In this document: positions 42,817 through 51,685 of the stretch, piece by piece
Numbering within the stretch: the stretch's first letter is position 1
Layout: every line of letters starts with the position of its first letter
NCBI RefSeq assembly: GCF_003627215.1
Contig: NZ_CP032677.1
Span: 3,105,501 to 3,169,500, forward strand
Direction: 5' to 3'
Source of the DNA: Pseudomonas sp. Leaf58
GTDB taxonomy: Bacteria > Pseudomonadota > Gammaproteobacteria > Pseudomonadales > Pseudomonadaceae
DNA length: 64,000 nucleotides
The notes under the pieces: model-generated
The model's database searches: none
Seen by the model: the letters and a program-made list of their open reading frames with translations, nothing else
Told to the model about the DNA's origin: nothing
Translations under genes and position numbers: made by a program

Positions 42817-43692
42817 TTATTGGTACATCTCCGGCACCTCGTAACGCAGGCCGTAATGGGCATACATAGCCTTCAGCCGGCCATCGCGAATCATCGCCTC
42901 GAGGGCTTCCTCCACCGCATAGGCCAACTGCCGGTTGCTCTCGTGCACCGCCATGCCGATCTCCCAGGCCTGCTTGCCAAGGTTCGGGTAGGCGTTTTCC
43001 GCCAGTGCCAGTTGCGGGTCGGCGGCTTGGTGCAACTGCCAGTCCACCTCACCGCGCATCGCCATCACCGCGTCCACTTGCCCAGCCTGCATGGCGCCGA
43101 ATGCCTGCTGCACATTGGGGTAATGATGGGTTTTGGCGCTGAGCATGCCGTTGAACACCGAGGTCAGGTAGAACGACGGCACGCTGTCCACCTCGACACC
43201 GATGGGGTGCTGCTGGAACACCGCGACACTGGCCACAGATTCCATGCGCCGGCGGTCATAGGCGACCTGCCAGCGCTCCTCCTGGTAGGGGCCGAACATC
43301 ACCACCTGGGCGTTTTCCAGCTCACCCAGCTCGTTACGCCGCTGCGCGTAGGCGTGGTCGTACGGCACGCGCATCATCAGGTCGGCCAGCTGCTGGTGGC
43401 GCAGCGGGCTGCCGCGCCAAATGTAGTCACGCAAGTCGTCGTCGAGCTTTTCCCCAGGCGGCGCCCAGATCAGCTGCAAGCGCACCCCCAAGGCCGTGGC
43501 CAGGGCTTGCGCCAGCTCGACATCGACACCGCGCGGCTGGCCATGGTCCTCGAAGCTGTAGGGTGCGAAATCCTTGTACACCGCCACTTTCAGCTCGCCG
43601 GCAGCGATGATCGCATCGTAGTTGCGCACCTGCGCCTGGGCCGCCGCGCAACACAGCAGCAGGCCACTCAACAGCACCGCCAACAGGCGCAT
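42817..43692 (-). CDS. Periplasmic substrate-binding-like protein of the ped cluster
   Basis: A 291-residue protein started at 43692 with signal LLAVLLSGLLLCCAAAQAQ. It is an SBP_bac_3-type fold: AAGELKVAVYKDFAPYSFED, GVDVELAQALATALGVRLQL and AMQAGQVDAVMAMRGEVDW. In methylotrophs a like protein (MoxJ/XoxJ) beside the dehydrogenase assists its activation; here it follows pedF by 5 bp and is probably such a helper. It is likely the gene called pedG in some descriptions. Confidence 0.88.
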   Translation of the reverse strand: MRLLAVLLSGLLLCCAAAQAQVRNYDAIIAAGELKVAVYKDFAPYSFEDHGQPRGVDVELAQALATALGVRLQLIWAPPGEKLDDDLRDYIWRGSPLRHQQLADLMMRVPYDHAYAQRRNELGELENAQVVMFGPYQEERWQVAYDRRRMESVASVAVFQQHPIGVEVDSVPSFYLTSVFNGMLSAKTHHYPNVQQAFGAMQAGQVDAVMAMRGEVDWQLHQAADPQLALAENAYPNLGKQAWEIGMAVHESNRQLAYAVEEALEAMIRDGRLKAMYAHYGLRYEVPEMYQ

Positions 43693-43697
43693 GGCCG

Positions 43698-44171
43698 TCA
43701 CTCCTCGACGTGCACGCTGTCCAGGTAGGTGCGCACCGCCCACAAGGCTTCTTGGCTCAGGTAGTCAGCCATCTTCGGCATGTACACCCGGCCGTCGCGC
43801 ACCGCACCGTGGCGTACCCGCTCGACGAACCATTCATCCCCGGCCTCGCCGACATCGAGCATGCGCAGGTCGGGGGCAATGCCGCCGGACTTGGCTTCCA
43901 GGCCATGGCAGGCCGCGCAGTTCTGGTTGTAGGCCGAGGCGCCGATTTCTACTGCCTTGTCATGCTCGGGCGAGGTGCGATAGGGGTTGACCGCCGCCCA
44001 GCCGTCGCCGTCCAGGGTCACGCCAGCGTCCTTGATCGGGGTCAGGCCCTGGGTTTCCACTGCCTGGGGCACCACATTGCCGTGCGCCCAGGCCGCGCTG
44101 CTCAGCACAGCACTCATCAGCCCAGAAGCCAGCAGCCCGGTAACCAGCAAGACGTTGCGTTTTGTTGTCAT
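43698..44171 (-). CDS. pedF: Cytochrome c PedF
   Basis: A 157-residue periplasmic cytochrome with signal [20 protein letters not shown]. One haem site ([11 protein letters not shown], Cys85, Cys88, His89) and an axial methionine in [11 protein letters not shown]. It takes electrons from the PQQ dehydrogenases PedE and PedH and hands them to the respiratory chain, like cytochrome c550 (ExaB). It is transcribed divergently from pedE across a 254-bp shared promoter region. Confidence 0.94.
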   Translation of the reverse strand: MTTKRNVLLVTGLLASGLMSAVLSSAAWAHGNVVPQAVETQGLTPIKDAGVTLDGDGWAAVNPYRTSPEHDKAVEIGASAYNQNCAACHGLEAKSGGIAPDLRMLDVGEAGDEWFVERVRHGAVRDGRVYMPKMADYLSQEALWAVRTYLDSVHVEE

Positions 44172-44254
44172 TGTTATGCCCTCACGATTGCACGCAAGGC
44201 CTCAACCACAGAGGCCGTGCAGCCATCTTAGAAACAGCCTGCGCATGGCCGAAT

Positions 44255-44291
44255 GCTGCTTTGGTGGCCGGGCCTTACTCCCTTGGTAGTA
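44255..44291. promoter_or_regulatory. Ped-region motif pair in the pedF-pedE divergent promoter
   Basis: TACTCCCTTGGTAGTA at 44276-44291 matches its own reverse complement at 12 of 16 positions. A related element GCTGCTTTGGTGGC at 44255-44268 precedes it. The size and symmetry fit a NarL/LuxR-type response-regulator site, which could drive both pedF and pedE. Confidence 0.65.
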
Positions 44292-44425
44292 GGGCTTGTG
44301 GCGAAGGGCCAATTGAGGTGCCGTTCGGGAACTCTTCCCGGCACGGGCGGGACTTTTTCCGTATCGCGCAACCGCCGCTGCGCCCCACCCTGTGCAGGCC
44401 AAAACCTCCACTGGGAACTGCAACC

Positions 44426-46321
44426 ATGACAATAAGATCGCTACCCGCCCTTTCCCCCCTGGCCCTGAGCGTACGCGTGCTGCTGCTGGCCGGTGGCCTG
44501 GCCCTGGGCAACGTGGCAACAGCGGCCACCACCCCTGCGGCAGCTGCCAGCAAGAACGTCACATGGGAAGACATCGCCAACGACCACCTCACCCCCCAGG
44601 ACGTGCTGCAGTACGGCATGGGCACCAACGCCCAGCGCTGGAGCCCGCTGGCCCAGGTCAATGACCAGAACGTGTTCAAGCTGACCCCGGCCTGGTCGTA
44701 CTCCTTCGGCGACGAGAAGCAGCGCGGCCAGGAATCGCAGGCCATCGTCAGCGACGGCGTGGTCTACGTCACCGGCTCGTACTCGCGGGTCTTCGCCCTC
44801 GACGCCAAGACCGGCAAGCGCCTGTGGACCTACAACCACCGCCTGCCCGACAACATTCGCCCGTGCTGCGACGTGGTCAACCGTGGCGCGGCGATCTACG
44901 GCGACAAGATCTACTTCGGCACCCTTGATGCGCGGGTCATCGCCCTGGACAAGCGCACCGGCAAAGTGGTGTGGAACAAGAAGTTCGGCGACCACAGCGC
45001 CGGCTACACCATGACCGGCGCCCCGGTGCTGATCAAGGACAAGACCAGCGGCAAGGTGCTGCTGATCCACGGCAGCTCCGGCGATGAATTCGGCGTGGTC
45101 GGCCAACTGTTCGCGCGCGACCCAGACACTGGCGAAGAGGTGTGGATGCGGCCCTTCGTCGAGGGCCACATGGGCCGCCTGAACGGCAAGGACAGCACCC
45201 CCACCGGCGACGTCAAGGCGCCGTCCTGGCCCGACGACCCGAGCACCGCAACCGGCAAGGTCGAAGCCTGGAGCCATGGCGGCGGCGCCCCTTGGCAAAG
45301 CGCCAGCTTCGACCCCGAAAGCAATACCATCATCGTCGGTGCCGGCAACCCGGGCCCTTGGAACACCTGGGCCCGCACATCGAAGGACGGCAACCCGCAT
45401 GACTACGACAGCCTGTATACCTCGGGCCAGGTCGGCGTCGACCCGAGCACCGGCGAGGTGAAATGGTTCTACCAGCACACGCCTAACGATGCCTGGGACT
45501 TCTCCGGCAACAACGAGCTGGTGCTGTTCGATTACAAAGACAAGGACGGCAAACTGGTCAAGGCCACCGGCCACGCCGACCGCAACGGTTTCTTCTACGT
45601 GGTCGACCGCAATAACGGCAAGCTGCAGAACGCCTTCCCCTTCGTCGACAACATTACCTGGGCCAGCCATATCGACCTGAAGACCGGGCGCCCAGTGGAG
45701 AACCCAGGCCAGCGCCCGGCCAAACCGCTGCCCGGTGAAACCAAGGGCAAACCGGTGGAGGTCTCGCCACCGTTCCTCGGTGGCAAGAACTGGAACCCCA
45801 TGGCCTACAGCCAGGACACCGGGCTGTTCTACATCCCCGGCAACCAGTGGAAAGAGGAGTACTGGACCGAGGAAGTGAACTACAAGAAGGGGTCGGCGTA
45901 TTTGGGCATGGGCTTCCGTATCAAGCGCATGTATGACGACCATGTCGGCACCTTGCGTGCCATGGACCCGAGCACCGGCAAACTGGTGTGGGAGCACAAG
46001 GAGCCCCTGCCGCTGTGGGCCGGCGTGCTGGCGACCAAGGGCAACTTGGTGTTCACCGGCACTGGCGATGGCTTTTTCAAGGCATTTGACGCGAAAACGG
46101 GCAAGGAGTTGTGGAAGTTCCAGACCGGCAGCGGCATCGTCTCGCCGCCGATCACCTGGGAACAGGACGGCGAGCAGTACATTGGCGTCACCGTGGGTTA
46201 CGGCGGCGCGGTGCCGCTGTGGGGTGGTGATATGGCCGAGCTGACCAAGCCGGTGGCCCAGGGCGGCTCGTTCTGGGTGTTCAAGATCCCGAGTTGGGAC
46301 AAGCACACCGCGCAACGTTGA
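44426..46321 (+). CDS. pedE: Calcium-type PQQ alcohol dehydrogenase PedE
   Basis: A 631-residue periplasmic quinoprotein (ExaA/QedH family) with signal [19 protein letters not shown]. The vicinal disulfide [11 protein letters not shown] and propeller repeats are present. The metal site reads [11 protein letters not shown], with serine where PedH has the extra aspartate, so calcium is the expected metal. It oxidises ethanol, 2-phenylethanol and other alcohols to aldehydes. A long frame upstream exists, but [11 protein letters not shown] begins the signal peptide and is the right start. Confidence 0.95.
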   Translation: MTIRSLPALSPLALSVRVLLLAGGLALGNVATAATTPAAAASKNVTWEDIANDHLTPQDVLQYGMGTNAQRWSPLAQVNDQNVFKLTPAWSYSFGDEKQRGQESQAIVSDGVVYVTGSYSRVFALDAKTGKRLWTYNHRLPDNIRPCCDVVNRGAAIYGDKIYFGTLDARVIALDKRTGKVVWNKKFGDHSAGYTMTGAPVLIKDKTSGKVLLIHGSSGDEFGVVGQLFARDPDTGEEVWMRPFVEGHMGRLNGKDSTPTGDVKAPSWPDDPSTATGKVEAWSHGGGAPWQSASFDPESNTIIVGAGNPGPWNTWARTSKDGNPHDYDSLYTSGQVGVDPSTGEVKWFYQHTPNDAWDFSGNNELVLFDYKDKDGKLVKATGHADRNGFFYVVDRNNGKLQNAFPFVDNITWASHIDLKTGRPVENPGQRPAKPLPGETKGKPVEVSPPFLGGKNWNPMAYSQDTGLFYIPGNQWKEEYWTEEVNYKKGSAYLGMGFRIKRMYDDHVGTLRAMDPSTGKLVWEHKEPLPLWAGVLATKGNLVFTGTGDGFFKAFDAKTGKELWKFQTGSGIVSPPITWEQDGEQYIGVTVGYGGAVPLWGGDMAELTKPVAQGGSFWVFKIPSWDKHTAQR

Positions 46322-46384
46322 TCGCCACCGGGGGGGGCTGCGCCCCTCCCGCACTAGCCCTTGTCCTGCCGAGAGCCTTTCGCC

Positions 46385-47044
46385 ATGAACTACCTGCCAT
46401 TTGCCTTGCTGCTGGTGCTTTCCCCGGCCATGGCTGTGAATGCCGACGACACTGGCAACGATGCCCCGTTGACCATCAACCGCTGCCTGATCGCCGAAGC
46501 CAGCCAGTGCCCGGGGGCGAATTTGCGTGGCGCCAACCTGGCCAACCAGGACCTGCGCAAGATGAACCTGGCTGGCGCCGACTTGCGCGATGCCGACCTG
46601 CGCCATGCCCGGCTGGACCTGGCCAACCTTGAGAAGGCCCGCCTGCAGGGCGCCAACTTGACCCGTGCCAGCTTGCAACAGAGCAACCTGCGCCTGGCCG
46701 ACCTGAGTAACAGCAAACTCGTGGCGATTCAGGGCTGGGGGCTGTTTGCCCAAGGGGCGCAATTTGCAAAGGCCGACCTCAGCGCGGCCTACCTGCAGTT
46801 CGCCAGGTTGTCGGGGGCGAAGCTGCAGCAGGCCAACCTGCAAGCGGCGGACCTGGAAATGGCTTGGCTGAGCAAGGCTGATCTGCAAGGGGCTAATCTT
46901 GCGGATGCCAACCTGCAGGAAGCCAAGTTTGGCCAGAGCAACCTGGCGCGCGCCGATTTGCGCGGGGCGCGCCAGCATTATGGGAATTTTCAGGATGCCA
47001 ATATGGAGGGGTGTAGCGGGTGCCCTGCGAGTTGGGGGGATTGA
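46385..47044 (+). CDS. Exported pentapeptide-repeat protein
   Basis: A 219-residue protein with signal YLPFALLLVLSPAMAVNA. From about residue 45 it is made of A(D/N)Lxx repeats (GANLRGANLANQDLRKMNLA, GADLRDADLRHARLDLANLE) that fold as a right-handed square helix, broken near residue 115. Two C-terminal cysteines (GCSGCPASWG) may form a disulfide. It lies 63 bp after pedE and is probably co-transcribed. Its role in alcohol oxidation is unknown. Confidence 0.88.
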   Translation: MNYLPFALLLVLSPAMAVNADDTGNDAPLTINRCLIAEASQCPGANLRGANLANQDLRKMNLAGADLRDADLRHARLDLANLEKARLQGANLTRASLQQSNLRLADLSNSKLVAIQGWGLFAQGAQFAKADLSAAYLQFARLSGAKLQQANLQAADLEMAWLSKADLQGANLADANLQEAKFGQSNLARADLRGARQHYGNFQDANMEGCSGCPASWGD

Positions 47045-47076
47045 GTGGGTGTTCGCCTTGGCATTATCTGCGCCTG

Positions 47077-47331
47077 TGAGATTGAGCGCCGCCCGCGCGG
47101 CGCTTCGCGGGGCAAGCCCGCTCCCACATTTTCGGGCCAATTATTCCTGTGAGAGTGGCGCGCGACGGCCTTGTTTGTTCCATTGAATATCGAAGGTTAA
47201 GCATCTGCTGTTAATCCATCTCCAGCCATACGCCAAGGGTGCGCGCGCCTCTGGTGCAGGAATAATTGGCCCGAAAAAAATGTGGGAGCGGGCTTGCCCC
47301 GCGAAGCGCCGCGCGGGCGGCGCTCGATCTC
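47077..47331. repeat. REP-core-REP element, inverted relative of the 58-kb array unit
   Basis: Arms of about 74 bp (47077-47149 and 47257-47331) are inverse copies of a REP with CGCCGCCCGCGCGGCGCTTC and an AATTATTCCTG end. The spacer (TTGTTTGTTCCATTGAATAT, then CGAAGGTTAAGC) is the diverged reverse complement of the core found in the tandem array at 57.9-59.2 kb. Confidence 0.75.
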
Positions 47332-47380
47332 CCAGGCACCAAAAATGCCATGCCAGGCACCTGTCAGCCCCAACCCAATC

Positions 47381-47408
47381 CCCTCACCCTCACCCTCACC
47401 CTCACCCC
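47381..47408. repeat. Hexanucleotide repeat across the pedR2 stop codon
   Basis: About four and a half copies of CCCTCA run from the intergenic gap into the last codon area of the response-regulator gene. Loss or gain of a unit keeps the reading frame. Confidence 0.7.
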
Positions 47409-48040
47409 GCCACCCGCACCACCCCCAAATCAATCCCCAAGTGCACCAGCTCAGCATGCGAGCTAACCCCCAACTTGCTCTTGAGCAAAGTCAGGTGGTT
47501 AGACACGGTCTTGGCGCTGATGCACAACTGCTCGGCAATCACCCGCACCGGTGTGCCCTTGGCCAGCATCACGAAAATCTCCAGCTCGCGCTGGGTCATG
47601 CGCTGCAGGCGCGGGTCGCTGTCATGCCGCGGTGCGGTGCAGGCCAGCTGGGTCGCCAAAGGCTGTTCAATATAGGCATGCCCGGCCAACACCCGCTGCA
47701 CCGCCTCGATCAACACTTCAGGCGCCGAGTTCTTGGTCAGGTAACCCAAGGCCCCCGCGTCCAGCGCCTGGCGCACCAGCGGCAGCTCGTCGTGCATGCT
47801 AAAAAACAGCACCCGCAGCTGCGGCAGGCGCTGGCGCAGGCGGCGGGTGGTTTCCAGGCCGCTGATGCCGGGCAGGCCGAAGTCCATGATCACCAGGTTG
47901 GGCACCTGCTCCTGCACCCGAGCCAGCGCCTCTTCACCACTGGTGGCCTCGCGCACCTGTACGGTCGGCAGTACCGTCCGCAGCAGGCTGGCATAGCCCT
48001 GGCGGACCACGGCATGGTCATCGACCAACACGATATTCAT
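47402..48040 (-). CDS. pedR2: LuxR/NarL-type response regulator PedR2
   Basis: A 212-residue regulator. The receiver domain has acidic DDHAVVRQG, the phospho-acceptor aspartate in NLVIMDFGLPGISG and lysine in YLTKNSAPEV. The C-terminal LuxR helix-turn-helix is LTQRELEIFVMLAKGTPVRV-like (MTQRELEIFV...ISAKTVSNHLTLLKSKL). It is the partner of the adjacent kinase, whose gene overlaps it by 4 bp. In P. putida PedS2/PedR2 controls the switch between PedE and PedH in response to lanthanides. It is one of two candidates to bind the recurring ped motif. Confidence 0.9.
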   Translation of the reverse strand: MNIVLVDDHAVVRQGYASLLRTVLPTVQVREATSGEEALARVQEQVPNLVIMDFGLPGISGLETTRRLRQRLPQLRVLFFSMHDELPLVRQALDAGALGYLTKNSAPEVLIEAVQRVLAGHAYIEQPLATQLACTAPRHDSDPRLQRMTQRELEIFVMLAKGTPVRVIAEQLCISAKTVSNHLTLLKSKLGVSSHAELVHLGIDLGVVRVAG

Positions 48041-49314
48041 CTCACCTCCATGGGAATATTCAGGGCCAGCGCCCAGCCGGCACCCGGGCGGCTGAGGATG
48101 CGCAGTTCACCGCCCAGGCTGCGCGCGCGCTCGGCCATCGAGTGCAGGCCTACCCCAGGGCGCTGGGGCTGTTGCGCGCCGCAACCGTTGTCACGCACCA
48201 ACAGGCGCAACCCCTTGGCGCTGCGTTGCAGGCGCACCCGCACCTGGCTGGCACCGGCGTGCCGGGCGACGTTGGTCAACGCCTCCTGCAACAAGCGATA
48301 CAAATGCGTGCGGCTTGCCCCAGGCAACGCCGGCAGGTGCTCGCCGACCCGCAGGCGGCAATCGATGCCCTGGCTGGCCTGCCACTGGCTTACCAGCAAG
48401 CTGAAGGCTTCGGCCAGCGGCATGTGCTGCAAAGCCAGCGGATACAGGTCGTGCACCAGGGCACGAAACCCCTGCTGCAGGCGTTCGCAATCGAGTTCCA
48501 GGGCGCGTGTCGTCTGCACCACCACGCTGGGCTGGTCGGCCACCATGCGCAGCAGGCACAACTGGGCACGAATACCCGCCAGGTACTGCCCAAGGTCGTC
48601 GTGCAGGGCCTGCGCCAGCTGGGTACGCTCCCGCTCCTGTACAGCCAGCAGCGCCTGGGTCAGCTGGGCATTGTCGGCCCGGGCCTGCTCCAGTGAGCCG
48701 GTCATGCGGTTGAAGTGCTCCGCCAACTGCCGCGCCTCAGGCAGGCCGGCCTCGCGCAGGCGCGCGGTCAGTTGCCCACCCGAGACCTGGCGCAAGGCCT
48801 GCAACAGCTCGTCCAGCAGGCCCATGCCCCGGCGTACTGCCCAGCGGATGGTCAACAGGCTCAGCAACAAAGCCAGGCCGCACAGGACGAACAGTTGCTG
48901 CAGGGAATCGCGAACCTCGTCGATTTCATCCCGTGCATCCACCGCAATCAATACCCGGCGACCGTCACCCATTTCCAGCAGCCGGGGGCTGTCGTGGCGC
49001 TCGCCGAGCAGGTGGCGGCCCAGCCAGGCATCCAGGCCGGCCTGCTGCTGCATCTGCACGGCCTCACCCGCCGCCAGCCAATGTACCCGTACATGGCGCA
49101 GGCTTTGGGTCAGCCGTGGTTGCAGGCTTGCCGGGTCGCGCTCGGCAGTGTCGCCAAGGTACGCGACGACCGCTTCGGCGGACTGCATTTCACGCTCCAC
49201 ATCGACGACCGCCTGGTGCAAGAACACCCCGGCACAGGCCAGCGTCACCATCGCGAAAAAAAACGTGACGCAAAGGTTGATCCGCCACAGGGCCGACAGA
49301 TTGATGAGGCGCAT
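48037..49314 (-). CDS. pedS2: Membrane sensor kinase PedS2
   Basis: A 425-residue kinase of the NarX/HisKA_3 type started at 49314. Helix 1 (VTFFFAMVTLACAGVFLHQA) and helix 2 (LFVLCGLALLLSLLTI) flank a periplasmic sensor of about 110 residues. HAMP-like linker, the H-box ERTQLAQALHDDLGQYLAG, and an ATPase domain (LLQEALTNVARHAGA, DNGCGA, GVGLHSMAERA) follow. In P. putida this kinase responds to lanthanides and sets PedE versus PedH expression. It is divergent from the ABC-associated operon. Confidence 0.9.
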   Translation of the reverse strand: MRLINLSALWRINLCVTFFFAMVTLACAGVFLHQAVVDVEREMQSAEAVVAYLGDTAERDPASLQPRLTQSLRHVRVHWLAAGEAVQMQQQAGLDAWLGRHLLGERHDSPRLLEMGDGRRVLIAVDARDEIDEVRDSLQQLFVLCGLALLLSLLTIRWAVRRGMGLLDELLQALRQVSGGQLTARLREAGLPEARQLAEHFNRMTGSLEQARADNAQLTQALLAVQERERTQLAQALHDDLGQYLAGIRAQLCLLRMVADQPSVVVQTTRALELDCERLQQGFRALVHDLYPLALQHMPLAEAFSLLVSQWQASQGIDCRLRVGEHLPALPGASRTHLYRLLQEALTNVARHAGASQVRVRLQRSAKGLRLLVRDNGCGAQQPQRPGVGLHSMAERARSLGGELRILSRPGAGWALALNIPMEVR

Positions 49315-49376
49315 GGGCACTCTTCCCATGTTGGAACGTTACGGCCCATCGTAAGACCGAGGCCGGCGGGGCGAAT

Positions 49377-49392
49377 TACTACCTTGGTACCG
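49377..49392. promoter_or_regulatory. Ped-region motif in the pedS2-ABC divergent promoter
   Basis: TACTACCTTGGTACCG, preceded by GAAT, lies between the start of pedS2 (minus) and the periplasmic protein gene (plus), and closely matches the pedE site. Confidence 0.6.
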
Positions 49393-49469
49393 GCTGAGCG
49401 CTACTTTCTGCATATTTCCCGCGCCCGGCGGGCTTCCTATGCTGGCGCCACCTGCCGTGGAGTTGCTTT

Positions 49470-50663
49470 ATGCGCCAGCCTGCCCACCTTGCCCTGACTT
49501 GCCTGCTGGCCTTGGCCGCGACGCTGGCTGCGCCCCTGGCGCCCGCCGCCCAGGGCCAGGCCGCGCAACCCTTGCAAGTGCGCATCGGCTACCTGGGCTA
49601 TCGCCCCGACCCCGGCCCGCTCTTGTCCAACATCATCCCCGAGCCCACCGATGCCGGGCTGCAGGGCGCCGCGCTGGCCATTGTCGACAGCAACAGCAGC
49701 GGGCGCTTCCTGAAGCAGGAGTTCCACCTGGCCGACGCCAGCGTCGACAGCCCCGAAGCCCTGCTGCAAGCGGCCAAGGCCCAGCATGCCCAAGGCCTGC
49801 GGCTGTTCGTGGTGAATGCCCCCGCAGCCAGCTTGCGCGCGCTGTCTGCCGCCCTGCCCGACAGCCTGCTGTTCAACGCTGGCAGCCCGGACGACAGCCT
49901 GCGCAGCAGCCAGTGCCTAGGCAACGTGCTGCATAGCCTGCCCAGCCGCGCCATGCTGGCCGATGCCCTGGTGCAGTTCATGGTGCTGCGCAAATGGCAA
50001 CGGGCCCTGCTGATCGTTGGCCAGACCGAGGACGACCGGGCCTACGCGGCAGCCCTGCGCCGTGCGGCGAAGCGCTTTGGCCTGCAACTGGTGGCGGAAA
50101 AAACCTGGACATTCGACAACGACCAGCGCCGCAGCGCCCAGGCTGACATGCCGCTGTTCACGCAAACCGCCGAGTACGACGTGGTGCTGGTAGCCGACGA
50201 ACGCGGCGACTTCGGCGAGTACCTGCCCTACCAAACCTGGTACCCACGCCCGGTGGCCGGCACCCAGGGCCTAACGCCTACCGGCTGGCACAAGAGCGTG
50301 GAAACCTTCGGCGCAGCACAGTTGCAAAAGCGCTTCGAGGCCCAGGCCGGGCGCTGGATGAACGACCGCGACTTCGCCGCCTGGATGGCCGTGCGCAGCG
50401 TCGCCAGCGCGGTGAGCAAACTGCGCCAGGCCGAGCCCCACGCCCTGCAGCAGCTGCTGCTCAGCGAGCAATTGCCGCTGGACGGTTTCAAAGGCCGCAA
50501 GCTCAGCTACCGCCCATGGAACGGCGAACTGCGCCAACCGATCCCGCTGGTGCAGCCACGGGCCCTGGTCAGCACCTCGCCGCAGGAAGGTTTCCTGCAC
50601 CCGTTCAACGAAATGGACAGCCTGGGCTACGACAAGCCCGAAGTGACCTGCAGCTACCCCTGA
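49470..50663 (+). CDS. PQQ-associated ABC transporter substrate-binding protein
   Basis: A 397-residue periplasmic protein (signal LTCLLALAATLAAPLAPAA) of the branched-chain-type binding fold: GYLGYRPDPGPLLSNIIPEP, FLKQEFHLADASVDSPEALL, RALLIVGQTEDDRAYAAALR and AWMAVRSVASAVSKLRQ. It belongs to the set named for PQQ-dependent catabolism, found with a beta-propeller protein, an ATPase and a permease (PedA1A2BC in P. putida). The system has been linked to efflux, so this protein may sense or deliver a toxic alcohol or aldehyde. Confidence 0.88.
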   Translation: MRQPAHLALTCLLALAATLAAPLAPAAQGQAAQPLQVRIGYLGYRPDPGPLLSNIIPEPTDAGLQGAALAIVDSNSSGRFLKQEFHLADASVDSPEALLQAAKAQHAQGLRLFVVNAPAASLRALSAALPDSLLFNAGSPDDSLRSSQCLGNVLHSLPSRAMLADALVQFMVLRKWQRALLIVGQTEDDRAYAAALRRAAKRFGLQLVAEKTWTFDNDQRRSAQADMPLFTQTAEYDVVLVADERGDFGEYLPYQTWYPRPVAGTQGLTPTGWHKSVETFGAAQLQKRFEAQAGRWMNDRDFAAWMAVRSVASAVSKLRQAEPHALQQLLLSEQLPLDGFKGRKLSYRPWNGELRQPIPLVQPRALVSTSPQEGFLHPFNEMDSLGYDKPEVTCSYP

Positions 50664-50675
50664 CCCGATAACCAC

Positions 50676-50683
50676 AACAAAAA
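50676..50683 (+). promoter_or_regulatory. Possible Crc/Hfq site before the beta-propeller gene
   Basis: AACAAAAA, followed by AAGGA and the ATG at 50696, fits AAnAAnAA and overlaps the ribosome-binding region. Confidence 0.45.
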
Positions 50684-50695
50684 AAGGATTTCGCC

Positions 50696-51685
50696 ATGCG
50701 CCGCCCCCCATTCCACCGGGCCCTGTTTTACCCCAGCCTGCTGTCGGGTGCCCTGGCGCTTGCCAGCAGCCACGCCCTGGCGGCCACCGCCTGGGTCTCC
50801 AACGAGAAGGACAACAGCCTCAGCCTGATCGACCTGCAAACCCTGGAAGTCACCGAGACCCTGCCGGTAGGCCAGCGCCCGCGTGGCCTGCTGCTGTCCC
50901 ACGACAACAAGCTGCTGTACATCTGCGCCAGCGATTCGGACCGGGTCCAGGTAATGGACGTGGCCACCCGCAAGATCATCAAGGAGCTGCCTTCCGGCAA
51001 GGACCCCGAGCAGTTCGCCTTGCACCCCAATGACCGCTGGCTGTACGTGTCCAACGAGGACGACGCGCTGGTGACGGTGATCGACACCCAGACCGACCAG
51101 GTGCTGGGGCAGATAGACGTGGGCATCGAGCCCGAAGGCATGGCGGTAAGCCCGGATGGCAAATGGGCGGTCAACACCAGCGAAACCACCAACATGCTGC
51201 ACTGGATCGACACCAGCAGCCAAACCCTGGCAGACAGCACCCCAGTGGACCAGCGCCCGCGCTTCGTCGAGTTCAGCCAGGACGGCACGCGGCTGTGGGC
51301 CTCGGCAGAAATCGGCGGCACGGTGACCATCCTCGATGTGGCCAGCCGCCAGGTGTTGAAAACCCTGAACTTCCAGATCAAGGGCGTGCACCCGGATAAA
51401 GTCCAGCCGGTGGGCATCAAGCTCAGTGCCGATGGCAAATATGCCTTCGTCGCCCTGGGCCCGGCCAACCATGTGGCGGTAGTCGATGCCAAGACCTATG
51501 AGGTGCTCGACTACCTGCTGGTGGGGCGACGGGTGTGGCAGCTGGCGTTCACCCCCGACCAAAGCCAGTTGCTGGCCACCAACGGGGTCAGCGGCGACGT
51601 TTCGGTGATCGATGTGAACAACCGCAAAGTGCTCAAGTCGGTGAAAGTGGGCCGTTACCCCTGGGGCGTGGTGGTGACGCCATGA
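50696..51685 (+). CDS. PQQ-associated YVTN beta-propeller protein
   Basis: A 329-residue exported protein (signal LLSGALALASSHALAAT). It is made of repeated blades of the YncE/YVTN type (VSNEKDNSLSLIDLQTLEV, ICASDSDRVQVMDVATRKII, VSNEDDALVTVIDTQTDQVL, and VAVVDAKTYEVLDYL). It probably forms a seven-bladed propeller in the periplasm and accompanies the ABC set; no cofactor site is seen. Its stop overlaps the ATPase start by 4 bp. Confidence 0.9.
   Translation: MRRPPFHRALFYPSLLSGALALASSHALAATAWVSNEKDNSLSLIDLQTLEVTETLPVGQRPRGLLLSHDNKLLYICASDSDRVQVMDVATRKIIKELPSGKDPEQFALHPNDRWLYVSNEDDALVTVIDTQTDQVLGQIDVGIEPEGMAVSPDGKWAVNTSETTNMLHWIDTSSQTLADSTPVDQRPRFVEFSQDGTRLWASAEIGGTVTILDVASRQVLKTLNFQIKGVHPDKVQPVGIKLSADGKYAFVALGPANHVAVVDAKTYEVLDYLLVGRRVWQLAFTPDQSQLLATNGVSGDVSVIDVNNRKVLKSVKVGRYPWGVVVTP

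Noticed and set aside
44441..47140. An 899-codon open frame opposite pedE and the pentapeptide gene
   Set aside because: Antisense shadow of pedE; repeats in its translation mirror the pentapeptide repeats.
47282..49354. A 690-codon plus-strand frame over pedR2 and pedS2
   Set aside because: Shadow frame rich in Arg, Ser and Pro without domains; the minus-strand kinase and regulator have full motifs.
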